Part shown: in pieces, positions 19,211-31,865 of the stretch | Layout: each line of letters starts with the position of its first letter | Numbering within the stretch: position 1 is the stretch's first letter | From: Thamnaconus septentrionalis | Taxonomy: Eukaryota; Chordata; Actinopteri; Tetraodontiformes; Monacanthidae | Direction: 5' to 3' | Assembly (NCBI GenBank): GCA_009823395.1 | Contig: CM020513.1 | Location: forward strand, 11,245,501-11,309,500 | Length of the DNA: 64,000 bases | Notes under the pieces: model-generated | Database searches by the model: none | What the model saw: only the letters and a program-made list of their open reading frames with translations | What the model was told of the DNA's origin: nothing | Made by a program: the position numbers and the translations under genes

Positions 19211-22200
19211 AAGAGCCGCGCAGTGGCTTCTTTTATTGCGGCCATAACGCAGAAACTCAAGGCAGGTCGACTTTACAACCTGTTGGTAACGGCGCGCCGT
19301 AATGCCGAGTGTGGCCAATGGCTGTCCTGCCTCTGCCCTCCTCCCCACGGGAGGATATTTTACATGTGCCGCGCTTTGACATCATGTTAAATGATGCCTA
19401 CAACTTCACAAGAACACAGCAAAAAACTCAGTGCTTTGGCTTTTTTCTTTCGAGTAGAAAGATTAGAAAGTGTTATTATTTTGTATATTAGTAAAGAAAA
19501 TATGTATCTGTTTGTTGGTGATCTGTCTCGCTAAAAGGGTTTAAGTTTAAATATTATGTTTTTGCCTTCAAAAAAAGCTTTGAATGAAATGTGAAATTAT
19601 GAAACATTTGAATCTATTTATTACCACCGCAAAATCTCCCAGTCAAAACACACTCAGGAAGTGTTGTGATGCAACGATGATTAGACCTTGTGTGAGATTT
19701 GTTAGTCACGCTGAGATGAGCTTGGCTAAGGTAGGGGGAGGGCAAGCCAGGTCTCTGCCACGGAGGAAAAATAATACTAACAACAGAGGTGATCAAAACC
19801 ATCAACAGGAGTCTAAGTAGATTGAAAGTTTTCAGTTTTGAGCAGTCGCACTTTGAGAAACCGACTCTGCAAACACGACAAACCGCTTACCACTTGTTAG
19901 CCTGTGTCCCCTTCAGGTACTGAATGTTATGTGTCCAGATTTTCTCTTTCCACTTTTTCAGAGATATATCCTGAGGTTGAACAAACTTTTTGTAATGGAT
20001 TGCAGGCGGGGGGGCTTTCATTCCGACACGACAGAACGTCCACTGTTTCCCCAGACTGAAGGCCAAAAAGCTTTGATCTGGCACAGAGGTTCTCCTGGAG
20101 AATAATTCACTCCAGCATTCTCTCACGGCCCATCACGTCTTTAGCCACGTGTTTCTTCTGAGGCAGAGAAAACCACAGGGCGGATCCATCAACAATTTCA
20201 ACTGCGGTACGACGCAGGAAAAAAAACAAACGCGCAAACCACACAGGAAGACAAACAAAACACTGATGCAGAGCCCGTCAGACACTGGGAGCTTTGTGTG
20301 GGGCGAGTGTTTGAGGCTTTAATTCAAAACTCGATGCAATCTGCGTCAGCACCTCTTTCCCAGAGAGCCGCGCGCATTTAGCAGAGATCAGCGGGGCTCT
20401 CTGTGCGCATTTTACTGATTTCTGAAGCCGCCCGCAGGACACATCCAGCTCATTCCCTGCAGGGACCCAAACAAGATCCATTGAATCAGAGCGGCGGCGC
20501 TCAGCACGCCCGCGTTGGTCCTGGGAGGTGAGGCAAGAGAGAAAGATACAGAAAAAAAGAGCCAGAGAGAAACGGACACAGGTGAGGTGACGGCGGAGGC
20601 TGCTGTTTTGAGAGAAAAGAAAAACACCAAAAAAACGAAAAAGATAAACACGCCGAGCGCTCCTGACTCCTCTGTGATGTTGAGTCAATCTGGCAGCTGT
20701 CGCAATGTAAAGCTAAATAAAGCGTCGCTTCTCGGAGTCACGCCATGTTCCGCGTCGACGCGGCGCTCTGCTTGCGCTCAGAACTGGCCCAAGGACTCTG
20801 AATGTTCTTTTTCATGAGCGCTTCACAAAAAAAGCCGGCGTGGACTTATTTAGCAGCAGACTTAGCAGCAGGAAGCGTCGTGCCTCCTTTGATGGAGAGC
20901 AGTGCGACTTTTCGTCGCTGCTCAGCCGGACGAGGGTACACAGCTCTTGGTGGTGTTTCAATTTTTTTTTTTAATTTTGGTGCTATCTTGCTACTCACTA
21001 CAGTAGTTGACCGATGAAATAGCTAAAACTAGGATTGTATAGCGGAAACTGTATTTAGATGTTAAAGTATTGCCTGGTATCACAGCGGTAGCCTAACGCT
21101 ACCAGCGTTGAAAAAGAAATCGTAATACCAGCTGTCTTGCATGAGGAGGACTTGAACTGAGGCAAACTAAATATTTAGAAAGGTGTATTTCCGGTAAATA
21201 CATAATCTGACAGAGAGCTCGGCCAGTTTGTTGTCAAGGACGTCATTTTTGATGCACAAAGGCCACCGTGGTTCACCGGCAGGCTTGGGAGAGGGACGGT
21301 GAGCCAATGAGCAATGCAATCTAAAAATCTGAGCTCTTGTTGATGAAGGTTACTCTCTAAATGTTACATCAACGATTCTTATCTTTATTTCATTTTTTTC
21401 CCTGTCCTGTCAGCGGGAGATAAAATTTGCAGTTTCTATCACCCCGGGAGTCTCGTAGTCTGCTGGCGCTGCAGTCTTATCCGGTCTGCATTATGCATCA
21501 GGGAGACCAGGCGAGTGTGTCTGCACAGACCAAACAGGGAGGGCCGCAACTTGATGAATGCACTTAGCCGCTTGAGTTTTTACGACTCGTGTATTTTGTT
21601 GCGGAGGGGAAGAGTCCAATAAACAAATATCGGTGCCGTAACAAAAGCAACACCGCTGTTTACTCCAGAGCACTTTTGTTGGCTTGAATTATCACTGCAA
21701 GCTCACGGCACCTACCGTGCATACAATATTAAGCGCCTGCCAAGGGTTAGTGACTTTGCAATGCTTCTTTACTTTTTCATTAACTGAGTGACACCAGCGA
21801 TGAAAAATGCATTTCAAAACAGGTTGCGGTGGCAATCATGGTTTAATTAAAGCACTGCATGTTTTTAAAGACACTAGAGTGTTCGCCGGGGTCACGTCTT
21901 CATTGCAAATTCAAGGCCGCGATGAGAGCCTTCATTGGTGTCACATACATTAAAAGGCTGAGTCATACTTTAAAAGACATGAATAACGATGCAGCACAGG
22001 TGCTCTTCAGGAAGTCGACTTTTGACTAACAATAAGGAAGCCCTGATGACTGAGCGTCACTTTCATTAATCATGTGTACCCCACCAACTCAAAATGCGGT
22101 CCTAAATGCAATCGACTTTTGATTGGTGAACAAGGGCCTGCAGAGAGTCCTTTTCTATTACAAGCCTCATCAGTCAACATCTTGTTTGCAGTCGGCAGCA

Positions 22201-24929
22201 TTCATCAGCCAACAATTACAATTCTTTATGAGCCACATTTACAAGACGTTTGGCGACAGCTGATGAAGCAAGTGCACGAGAAAGAAAAAGCTTAATTTGT
22301 GTTTCTGAATGCATTAGCATCGTAATGTATTATAATGCAGCGTGAATGTGTGTTTTTTTTTTGTGCTTCGACTTTCACAGCTAATTTAATGTTTTGTCTC
22401 TCCACTCAATCAAGGGCCAGTTTTGTATTATTAAAAAACAAAAACAAAACAATAGCTACATAAAGTTGGATATCCTCCCACTTTTAATGAAGCTAATCTG
22501 TGGTTTGCTGAGATTTTGGGCGGTTTGTTCTGAAGCAGCATATTTTCACTGACTGAAACCAAACCACGTCAGGAGGATTTAAACCTCCCATTTAGAATAA
22601 ATAAAATCCATTTTACCAGCAGGAATCTGAGTCTCCAGTCCGTCTGTGAACTTCCCAGGAGTAAGAAGAGATCTTGCTTCACTTTATGTTCCTTGCTAGG
22701 GATAATCGTAAATGTCAAAAGGACAAAAAAAGAAGCAAAAAAATCAGCCTTCATCGATGTCACGTAGGGCACTGATACCTTGTTGCCAAGGTATTGACGA
22801 CAACTCCAACAAAGTTTTAGCAGGATGCTAAAAACGGACTGTTTTTGCAGCTGGCTGCAAACACATGGCTGTTTTCCAGAGATGCAACAAGTCAGCCTGC
22901 TCCACTGAAGTCTAAAAACAACCATCTGTAAATAGGCACACTGTGGGAAGTTCAAGGTATCGCAAGCTAATAAAATTCACACTGCTGAGGGAGAGAAATG
23001 ACACATTGTTTTTTCCAGTTTTCTGGACGGGCACCAACAAGACAAGGGAACTAGCTTCCTGAAAGGCAATTGAGCAGCAGATCCTAAATTCCTCAGCATT
23101 AAACACACTGAAAAATCTCTGCCCCCCCTCCCCCCCAAGTCATAAAACCAACAGCCTTCAGGAGCAACACTATTAAGTTTGTTGGCTTCCAGTTTTCCAC
23201 AAAGCACACAAGATTGGACTGCCCTGTGCGGCTGCAAGGTACAAGGAAAAATCGGTCTAATGATCCTAATGGGGCCTCTTTAATGAAGGACTGGGATTTT
23301 ACTGACTGATTACGCCTGTTCGCCGCCGTTAAACTATGAGCCACTGGTGGAATTCGAGGCCTCCATCAATACCAATTTAACAGACGAAAAACACTTTAAG
23401 AGCAGCTGCTCCAGTGACTCTGTGCTTTTTTCGGATGAGCTGAAAAGCACCGGCAGCGAAGTCACCTCTGTTCGAACTGAAGAGTGGAGCCGGGTGAAGA
23501 ATGGCAGAGCAGTTGGTAGGAGAGTCTGAATCAGAGAGACCGTCTTTGCATTTCTAAGCCTCTCTATCTTGTGTGAGTGTGTGTGTGTGTGTGAGTGAAG
23601 GCGTGCGTGTTTGTTTTGGGTGCACTTGTTTGGGTCATGTCGGCCTTTGGTGGGTTCTTCAAAAGTTTGTTTTGATAGATTTTGCCTTTTGAAGCCTTTC
23701 GTTTAGCCAGTTTTTTTTTTAATTTATTTATTTTTTTATAATGAAATCTCAGACGATTAAAAATGTCCCAGTCTGGCAGCAGATGTGTCACGACTTAAGA
23801 CTCTGGCTATGCGCGATAAGGTTCTGTCAAAAGTAATTAGTCCGTTGCACAGAATAAAATCAATAGATTCATGTTTTGGGAAATTATTAAATTTAGCCCT
23901 GCTGGAAAAAATATATATTTAAAAAAAAAAAAAACTTTTCCAAAAAATGTAATGTTTTTAATTAATACATTTGTTTAAAAAAAAAAAAAAAAAAAAAAGT
24001 TTGAAATGAGAGTAAATTTAGAACTGAATCGTGTCGGACGATACAGAAAACATCAAAACACTCACGACAATGCTGGTGGTGGAGAGTGGGAGTGTTCTGT
24101 CAATTCAAATGTACGCGAGCGGCTTCCTTTCTGCCTGACGTGCTTCTCCAAAGTCTCGGCTGACAGCTCCTGGAGGAGTAAAATTTGAATTCACCAGTTT
24201 TCATGAAACAAAAAAAAAAAGAAAAAAGGGACGGAATCGCGTTTGTCACGCGTGTTTTTATTTTTTTCTTCCTCCCCCCCTTTTGATGTCCTCTCAAATC
24301 CACAGTCCCCGACTGTCCGCCTGAGCGATCCACTTTCTGGAATTCAATCACAGCAATCACATCCGCAGTCACGAGGCTGCGAGATGCATGACGCTCGCCC
24401 AAAAATAAAACACCAGGCCGCAATAAAATTCCAATTGGAGGAAACTTGGTTATTCTTTTTAAATGCCATTGTTTGGAGTTTCACTGTGGGGAAAAAAAAA
24501 AGAAAAAAGCCTCCTGCTGCGATTCAAAGCGCCCCGTAAGGGGACGCTCCCTTCCTCGCCGAGATAAAAGGGAACGTCTCCGCCGATAATTACCCGCTAA
24601 TTTATCTGTGCTCATATTACACAAGGAATTAGTGCCGCATAGCACAGGCCCGGCCCATCTGAGAAGCGTATCTCCCGCTCGCGCAGACACAAACGGCGCG
24701 GACGACGCGGCGCATGAGGCCCGGCGCGAATGCGAAGATCAAGGACTGAGCATAAGGAGAGGATTAAGACAACAAAGGGTTTGATCCCACGCAGGATGGC
24801 ACCAACAGTAGCCCCTCAGATCCTCTGAGCGCTGGACCCAGTGTGCTCCCCTTGGATGCAAACAGACACTGCTGACAACAGGACACGGACCACATACCAC
24901 GACCAGCCTTTGGACTAAAAGGGCAAATT

Positions 24930-24961
<32 letters not shown>

Positions 24962-25033
24962 GGGATATTTTTGTTTTGTTGCAAAACAGACCAAATAGAA
25001 TTCTTTTTTTTCCCCTTTCCACTGCCCCACCTC

Positions 25034-25496
25034 CAGTGTAATCTATTACTAAGTAATCCATAATTGTAATTAAACTACTTCATGAGTAACGGAGTAATGT
25101 AACAGGATTGTTGTGGCAAAACTGGTAATTATATCACAATTACCTAATCAAGTGATGATTTTCTTACTTTTCAGAAATAATTATTTTAACAATATGGGCT
25201 GTGCAAAAGGCACCAGTGAGGTACATACGTTTTCTCTGTGAAAAGTGCAGTTTGTGTTCAGAGAGCAAACATTCACTCATGTTAAGAGGACAGAGGCAAT
25301 ATTTGGAATTGCAAAATTTGCACTTTGAAAAAGTTCATTCCAAAGCACTGAGCAACTGTTCCTTTATCTTTTATAACTAAAGTAATTGGTAATTAATAAT
25401 TGATTACTTAGGAAACAAAGTAGCTAAAGATGTAATTAGATTACTCTATTAAAGAGTAATCAGTATGACTTTTATGGAGTAATCCCAACAACACTG
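25034..25496. mobile_element. hAT-type non-autonomous element (463 bp) with 8-bp target duplication
   Basis: The left end is CAGTGTAATC and the right end, read inward, is CAGTGTTGTTGGGATTACTC. The flanks carry an exact direct repeat CCCACCTC (25026-25033 and 25497-25504). An 8-bp duplication and CAGTG ends are diagnostic of hAT transposition. The interior is rich in TAATTA and GTAAT motifs and has no transposase, so this is a MITE-like derivative. Confidence 0.88.
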
Positions 25497-26180
25497 CCCA
25501 CCTCCCTCGTCCTCACAAGGTCACATACGTTGACTCCACAGTTACATGGGAAGTGTTTTGGAACTGTCAGAGAAGTGGTGTTGGGACGTGGCAGAGAAGT
25601 ATAATTGCCAGCCAAGTCTTCTCTGGTCAAATCAAGACACGATGCCGCTCCTGCGTTGATATTTGTGATTCATCCGTCTTCAACTGCCCTTCAACGACGC
25701 TGCGGTCCATGCGGTCGGACGTGAGGCCCGGCAGACAGCGGTGCCATTTTCAGGGGCACACGAGGGATTTGCATCCAAAAGTCAATAAGGGTGTCTGGGA
25801 AGGGTGTTAATTAGGAATTTATGATGTCAGCTTTATCTGAAAGCCCCAAGATGGAGTTTGAGAAGAGCGGAGCACCGTTTTGCTCAGACGCAGTCAGATC
25901 AGCTGTCACACGACGGACACAGCACTGGGATAAGACTGACTGATTTACTGGTCGAGTCAAGATGGAGAAGAGAAAGAACCGGGACTCACTACTGCCACCG
26001 CTCTCTCCAAAGGTTCTGCTGACATTTTCAAGTCCACATTATTGTTCTGGAGTGACACACAATGTCACTATAGGGCAGACCTCAAAGAGTCTGGAAGGCT
26101 CGGGCGTCCAGTTCGTCTCAACACAACAATGATCCCGAATTGTGAACCATCACCTTCTTGATAGGAACAGTTTTCGTGAT

Positions 26181-26480
26181 GGAGCCACCTTGCAAGTACT
26201 GGGTACCTCATAAAGTGGCAAGTGAGCGAATACAGTTTATATATTTGCTGCTGCTGCAAGATTGGTGGTGTGTCTTAACAAAGTCCGCTCCTTGGCTGTA
26301 ACCTGTGGTTATTTGACTTCCTGTTGCATTTATGTGGTCTCCACCAAGTTTGACCTTTGACCCCTGACATCAACAGACACATCCAAGACATTGCCCACCA
26401 CAAAAACTGCCCTCTCACTGTAGATTTTTATTCTTTTTGGGCACCGTTCTCTGTGAACCCTGGAGAAGGTTATGATGTCA
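26181..26480 (-). mobile_element. rearranged Tc1-like transposon remnant
   Basis: Positions 26285-26480 match, on the minus strand, a segment of a Tc1-like transposase gene (around the VDARGQ and RTISRVYRE-type regions as I recall them), with many substitutions and indels. Positions 26181-26228 resemble the element's terminal sequence (ATAAAGTGGC..GTGAG), but it lies on the wrong side for an intact copy. The piece is therefore deleted or rearranged. It contains a perfect DR1-type motif, TGACCTTTGACCC, at 26351-26363. Confidence 0.7.
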
Positions 26481-28439
26481 CCAGAGCCTCCATAGCAGGG
26501 AGTCATAAACGGTGGGAAATTTAGTGTCTAGCAAACCATCTCGTTAAAACACCTGACACTGTGAGTTATCTTCTATTTCTTTTCTTTATTGGTTTGTTTG
26601 GTTGTTTACAACATCACTGAGCGTTCCCGGTGGGCCAACTGAAGGAAATACACACAGACGAAAGCAAACTGGCAAATGCATTCTTCAACAGGTGTCCAAT
26701 TACTCCCGACAGTAGACGTGTGAGAACTACAGGTGTGAAAGACTTGAATGCTGAAATGCAGTTTTATTGCTTGGTTCTGCTTTTTAGGACAGGCTGCATA
26801 CACTGCAGGCTAAGGGGTTAGCTTTGGCAAGCGGAAGCGTCGATCTTTCACCGCTGCATGGTGAAGGTAAGCCCGGTTCAATAAAAGGCTGCCGCACGAG
26901 GTCAAATGCCTGTGATGTCTGCGGCAGTATGATACGGGTCCAAGAATAGCGCCGCGCATAAATCAGGAGTGACAGAGTCAGTGTTCTAGCGCCGCTGATC
27001 AAAGGCGGAGGAGGATCAGCGTCCTCAGCTTGATTTAGAGTTTACGAGTCAGAACCACCGCGCGCACAAAGACGGAATATCAGGAAAATGGATCGTGAGC
27101 GGAAAAGTACAGTGCCGATCACCGCGTTCGGCGCCTGCTTATCGATTCACCGGCTGCGGGCTCATTAAACATACTACTTTGATGTCATTTAAAGGCGGGA
27201 GGGCGTCGGGGGTTAAACGGCACGCTTCTGATGACGTTTCTAAAACGGATGCAACCCAGTAGAATGAAAATAAGTGCGGGAATAAATGATAAGAATGTAA
27301 TCACTTAAAGCTGGTGCAACAACATCTCCCTGCCAAAAAAAAACTACGTTGATTCAGTTACAAAAAAAATAACCCTTTTTAGCGATTCACAGATATTATA
27401 GCTTGACTTTTTCCAGCATAATTATATGCTAATGACACAAACCCAGTGGCCAAATTGGGCAAAAATTAAAAGAAAAAAAGCAATTATTCATACAGAACTT
27501 GTTGGTAAAATGTCACGCATAAATTGGAATGTAGTTTTTTGTTTTGTTTCTTAATTCAGTTGGTGCACTGAATAATAAGAGTAAAAAAAATAACATTGCT
27601 CATTGGTAATTAGAAAAAAGGGCAAGACTATACATAATTTAGCCCCTTGCGATGAATTTTGCCATTTGCCATCAAGGCACCACACACAGTGTGTGCAGAG
27701 ACGCTGATTTTGTCAAGGCTTAAATACAGACAAAAAAGATGCCGATCTGTAAAAGAAAGCTGCCGTCGGCGACATCTAAGAACGCGGGGGAGGAAGATAA
27801 TTTGCAATGTTTTTCGTCCGGTGTCCAGACCAGGAAAACAAAACGCAAAAAAGGCGAAGCCGAGGAGGGAATGGAAACAAGCAGGCGGCGGCTCTGTCGT
27901 GTGGCGCAAGAAGTGAGGTAGACGCGGGCTACAGGAGGCAATGGTTATCTCTCCAAACACAAGTCGTATGGATGAAAAAAAAAAAAAAGCAAAAAGGTGC
28001 GACGCTGCTCCGCGCCGGCGACCGGCGGATGCTGCTGGCGCGACATAAAAACAATATTTAAGGCCCTCGTGGAAGTGGAATTTACAGCCACTGAATCTTT
28101 ATTTCCTCTGCCATCCCGGAGGCGTGCCGCCGCGCCGTGTTCACGCGGTGTCTCAGAAGAAAGCCAACAGGCACTAAATCTGGCGTGATTCGCATTGGAT
28201 GAGGGGTTGAAAGGGCACATCGGAGAGCCAATGCACAAGAACGGCGCCCTCGGAGGGTCGAACCGAGGCGTGCGGCAGACAGGAAGAAACACGGTGGGCT
28301 GTTACACGCATGGTTGTGCTGCAGGCTGTGCTGCTTTCCAAACCTTTTTGAAGCCCTTCTCCCTCCTTTCCTTGGCGTGTTTTATATATACAGTATCATA
28401 TGTATCCACAGCCAAGAAATCTGTGTAGAGATCTGTTTA

Positions 28440-28980
28440 AATTAAGGACCCAACTTTCTCAGTGCTGCTACGGGTGTCTGCACTTTGGTTATCGGCCAGC
28501 ACCAAGTGCCGATCTGATATCAGCGTCGACGAAATAAACTCTGTGTCCTGCTGTGCAAGAGGCCAGGACCTTTATTTCACAAAGGGAGATTACATCCGCA
28601 GTTGGTAAAACAACAAGGAATAAAGTTACACAAATTTAGATGTACTGTAAAACATCCTTTACGTTTAAGTGTGGAGGAATCACAATCTTTATGGGAAGCA
28701 AAGAGAGCAAACTTAAAACAGAATGTAGCCCTTAAAACTGAGACTCAATACATGACCACACACTGGCTTCGTGTGCTAGCCGCCATTAAATGACAGTATT
28801 AATCTTACACACAACTGAAGCGACTGCTTTGCCTTTTTGGATCAGCAAGATATGATCTGAATCTAGTGATATAGTCAGCAATTAGCTGTCTAATCTGTTA
28901 TTTAGGCAAGTGATTGTGCAGATATTGGAATTGTGATGTAATCAGCAATAGCCAATTCATTCAGCTGTTGATGTTGAGTT
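28440..28980. repeat. possible decayed dispersed repeat with TATCGGCC/GATATCAG strings
   Basis: TTATCGGCCAGCACCAAGTG followed by CCGATCTGATATCAG, and GATATTGGAATTGTGATG on the right, recall a vertebrate family with alternating ATCGG and CCGAT motifs. The degree of decay leaves the boundaries unknown. Confidence 0.3.
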
Positions 28981-29242
28981 GAAAAAGCCCCAATTTAAAA
29001 GTATTTCTTTTTGCTAATGCTTTTATTTTTGTTATTTTATATATTTTACTTTAGTTGCTGGGATTCTTGAAAATACTGGAATGCAGGAACATTATTTGCT
29101 TTAACCTAGGGACCTAAGTTTTTTTTTTCTGTCTCGACAATTAAAAAGGTTCAGTCTAGTTCTACAATGAGTCCTCATTAAATTGTCACATTTTTAAAAT
29201 ACAAAAACAAATCCTCCCAAAAACAAACCAAACAAACTTTAC

Positions 29243-29427
29243 GGCTGTTGGTGGTGTGAGTGTGTGAGTGTGAGTGCAGATGGTTGTTTGTCTCTCAGGG
29301 CCCTGTGATAAACTGCCTACTTGTCCAGGGTGTGACCCCGCCGTCACCTCGAGACAGCTGGGACTGACTTGCAGCAGCCCTGCGTGCAGGGGAAGAGAAG
29401 TGATAGAAAATTAATGTGGATGGATCT
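29243..29427 (+). repeat. teleost interspersed repeat, copy C (opposite orientation)
   Basis: GTGTGAGTGTGAGTGCAGATGGTTGTTTGTCTC is followed by CTGCCTACTTGTCCAGGGTGTGACC, GACAGCTGGGACTGACTTGC, and a tail AGTGATAGAAAATTAATGTG before GATGGAT. This is the reverse of the order in copies A and B and covers only about half the element. Confidence 0.65.
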
Positions 29428-30222
29428 CGGCCAAGCAGCCAACCTGTCAACTTGTCCTCAGCTGCAGAAATACCCGCAACAGCCAACCACTGATTCCATC
29501 AATACTGAAACTGATATCGACTGTTATCAATATGGAGTGCTTTCCTCTCTTTTACCACCTTTGGCCAGACTGTAACCACCGGAGGGGAGGGAGGTCACCC
29601 CAGCATCCCATCACAGGTTTCCAGCGGGTGGTGAACAGCTGACGCCACCCACCGCCGTGTCACCAACGGGGGTGACAGCCTACGAGCAGAGGAGCGCCGC
29701 GCTTCACTCGGGGGCCGTTAAAGAAGCCGCTGACGCAGCCGAGAGGGGGTCAGACGAGCGTCATCAATATTTGATTTGTCTTCTGCTGTAACGCAAAAGC
29801 AAAAAAAAAAGCGGAGCCGGGCGGTGGAGAGGAAGATGGCGACGGCCGAAATGATGAGAGCTGAAAAGTGGATTGGCGCAGGATTCACAGGCGGAGATGG
29901 TTTCCATGACTCTCCACTCGTACCTCGGGGGTGTGACGATGGCTGCATAGTCATGAGCCGCAGCCTATGACGCCCGTCGCCCCATTAGCATAATCCCTTT
30001 TCTTCAACAAAAAAACAAAAATACAAACAATTTTTAGACTCCCACGTTTGACGCGAGGAGACGAAGACGCAGGCGAGTGGGCGGAGGTTGACATCGGATT
30101 CGGAAAAAGTGGAAAAAAAGAGAAATGCAGCCCAAGCAAATGGAGGGCGGAAATGGGAAAAAGGCAAATATTGCGACTCCAATCTGACCATATGGGGTTG
30201 CACTCCCCTCGCAATATGGCAG

Positions 30223-30268
30223 GCTGTGTGTGTGTCTGTGTGTGTGTGTGTCTGTGTGCACGCTTGTG
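30223..30268. repeat. (GT)n array, impure
   Basis: GT repeat interrupted by TCTG and CACG strings. Confidence 0.85.
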
Positions 30269-30682
30269 TGCGTGCCCCCTGGAGCAGGCTCTGTCAATAC
30301 GGTTTGTGGTCACTCATGAGTTGCTGGTCTGTCGTGGCTGTCCAGGGAGAGTCAGGGCAGCGGACCAGCAAATAGTCACGTCACAGGGGAGGGAGGACAG
30401 CAGAGCAGTGGCAGAGGAGAAGAGAGGAGCGGAATAAAGCCGAGATGAGGAGAGAAAGGGCAGAGGTGCAAAGGAGGAGAGAAAAGGCGCAACGGGGCTG
30501 AAAGACCTGCTCCTCTCCAGCGTTGCAGGAAGTTACCCGCAGCTGATGAATGTCCTCGGCTGCAAAGGCAGCTGCCGAGCATCTGTGTGTCTACAAGACA
30601 GAGTGAAAACACTCACTGGAACCTGTATCAGGTTCACTTTGCAGGCACTGGTTATCTATTAAATTCCTAGATAAGTTCATAG

Positions 30683-30979
30683 TAGGGCTGTTAGCGTCAG
30701 CGGGTTAATTGCGATTATTTAAATGCAATCCATAAAGCGTTAATTTTTCCGCGTCCAGAGTGAACACGGCACAAGCCTTTTTGTCCCTCTTACTTACTCG
30801 TAGTCGGTCGCTCTGGCCGATTTCTGGTAGGAAATACTTTACTTTATGGGGTTAAAACTGCCTTGAAATGCAAAACAACAGAATTTTACATATGGAATTC
30901 AAACCGTGATTAATGGCAGTTAACTATGAAGATTCTGGGATTAATCGCAATTAAAAAAATGTATTGTTCGACAGCCGTA
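30683..30979. mobile_element. hAT-like short element (297 bp) with 8-bp target duplication
   Basis: The left end TAGGGCTGTTAGCG and the right end, read inward, TACGGCTGTCGAAC form imperfect inverted repeats. GTTCATAG is duplicated exactly at 30675-30682 and 30980-30987. Both subterminal regions carry ATTAATCGCAATTAA-type strings in opposite orientation, typical of a widespread vertebrate family recalled by its GGGCTGT ends. No coding capacity is visible. Confidence 0.85.
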
Positions 30980-31063
30980 GTTCATAGTCATTTAAATCCA
31001 TTTTTCCTCCCCACATTCTGCGTCTTCACCACGTCAACGCGACTGGAGGCACTGAATTTTTCC

Positions 31064-31132
31064 GCCACGTGATTGGCTGGTGAGCTGCAGAACACACTTC
31101 AATTTTACTTAATAAAGTGGCCGGTGAGCGTA
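31064..31132 (+). mobile_element. Tc1-like element terminal fragment
   Basis: The sequence runs from a CACGTGATTGGCTG string to AATAAAGTGGCCGGTGAGCG and then TA, as at the end of the fish Tc1-like family with TA target sites. Only the terminal ~65 bp remain. It lies 77 bp from the right target duplication of the element ending at 30979. Confidence 0.6.
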
Positions 31133-31741
31133 AATCAACGGAAGCGCATATCCACGTCGCACCTCTGCGTCTTCCCATCGCAAAGTAAATCTCGGCCCTC
31201 TTCAATCCGAGAGCGACATCTGCGGCCGCTTGTTTGAGAGCAAAGAGGAGCTGATGGATAATTGATGCGAGCAACGCAAAAACAACCGCGACTCAGGGGG
31301 CGAACACACAATGTAGCCGTGGAGCCGCCACGGAAAAAAAACAAACAAACGCTGGAGGACACAAGCTCGGCGTTCTGATAGCCGCGGCATCGGGTTTCAT
31401 GCTGAATAAATAATGCCGCGTGGGGTAGAACAGCACGCGAGGAATCAAGTCGCACAGAGGTTATGTGGAGAAATTTTAAAAAATAAAAAAGTCATGATGC
31501 ATGTCGCCGGGTTTCGCAGAGCGTCCCGGCGAAACGAAGTGAGCAGTCGACGGTCCCCCCCCCCCAGGAGCTGAAATTGGAATCGGCAGCCCTGCGAGCA
31601 GCAGGATGAGGACGGCGGTAATGAAAGCGTTTAATTCCGATGTTTAGTGAATGGAGGAGGAGGAGGGAGGAGGTTGGGGGATGGTAACCTATTACTGGTG
31701 AGGATCTTCAACCTACCCAAGCATCTGGTACACAGTCCCAG

Positions 31742-31865
<124 letters not shown>

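Larger units (their letters stand above)
18301..25025. other. non-coding stretch, no gene recognised
   Basis: Contents are the small repeats and G tract listed above, many A and T homopolymers, and scattered TAATTA-rich low-repeat blocks (notably 21680-22080). No open frame here has recognisable homology. A 32-bp A-run/T-run palindrome closes it (24929-24960). On the gene model it is either 5' intron or upstream intergenic DNA of tspan9. Confidence 0.6.
25505..30674. other. non-coding stretch between two hAT-type elements
   Basis: It holds the Tc1-like remnant (26181-26480), a possible decayed repeat (28440-28980), interspersed repeat copy C and an impure GT array. CpG-dense DNA lies near 27750-28280. 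No exon is recognised. Confidence 0.6.

Noticed and set aside
21070..21115. Short hairpin-like GGTAGCC..ACGCTACC, considered as tRNA or miRNA
   Set aside because: The stem is only about 7 bp and no tRNA boxes or 70-nt fold are present.
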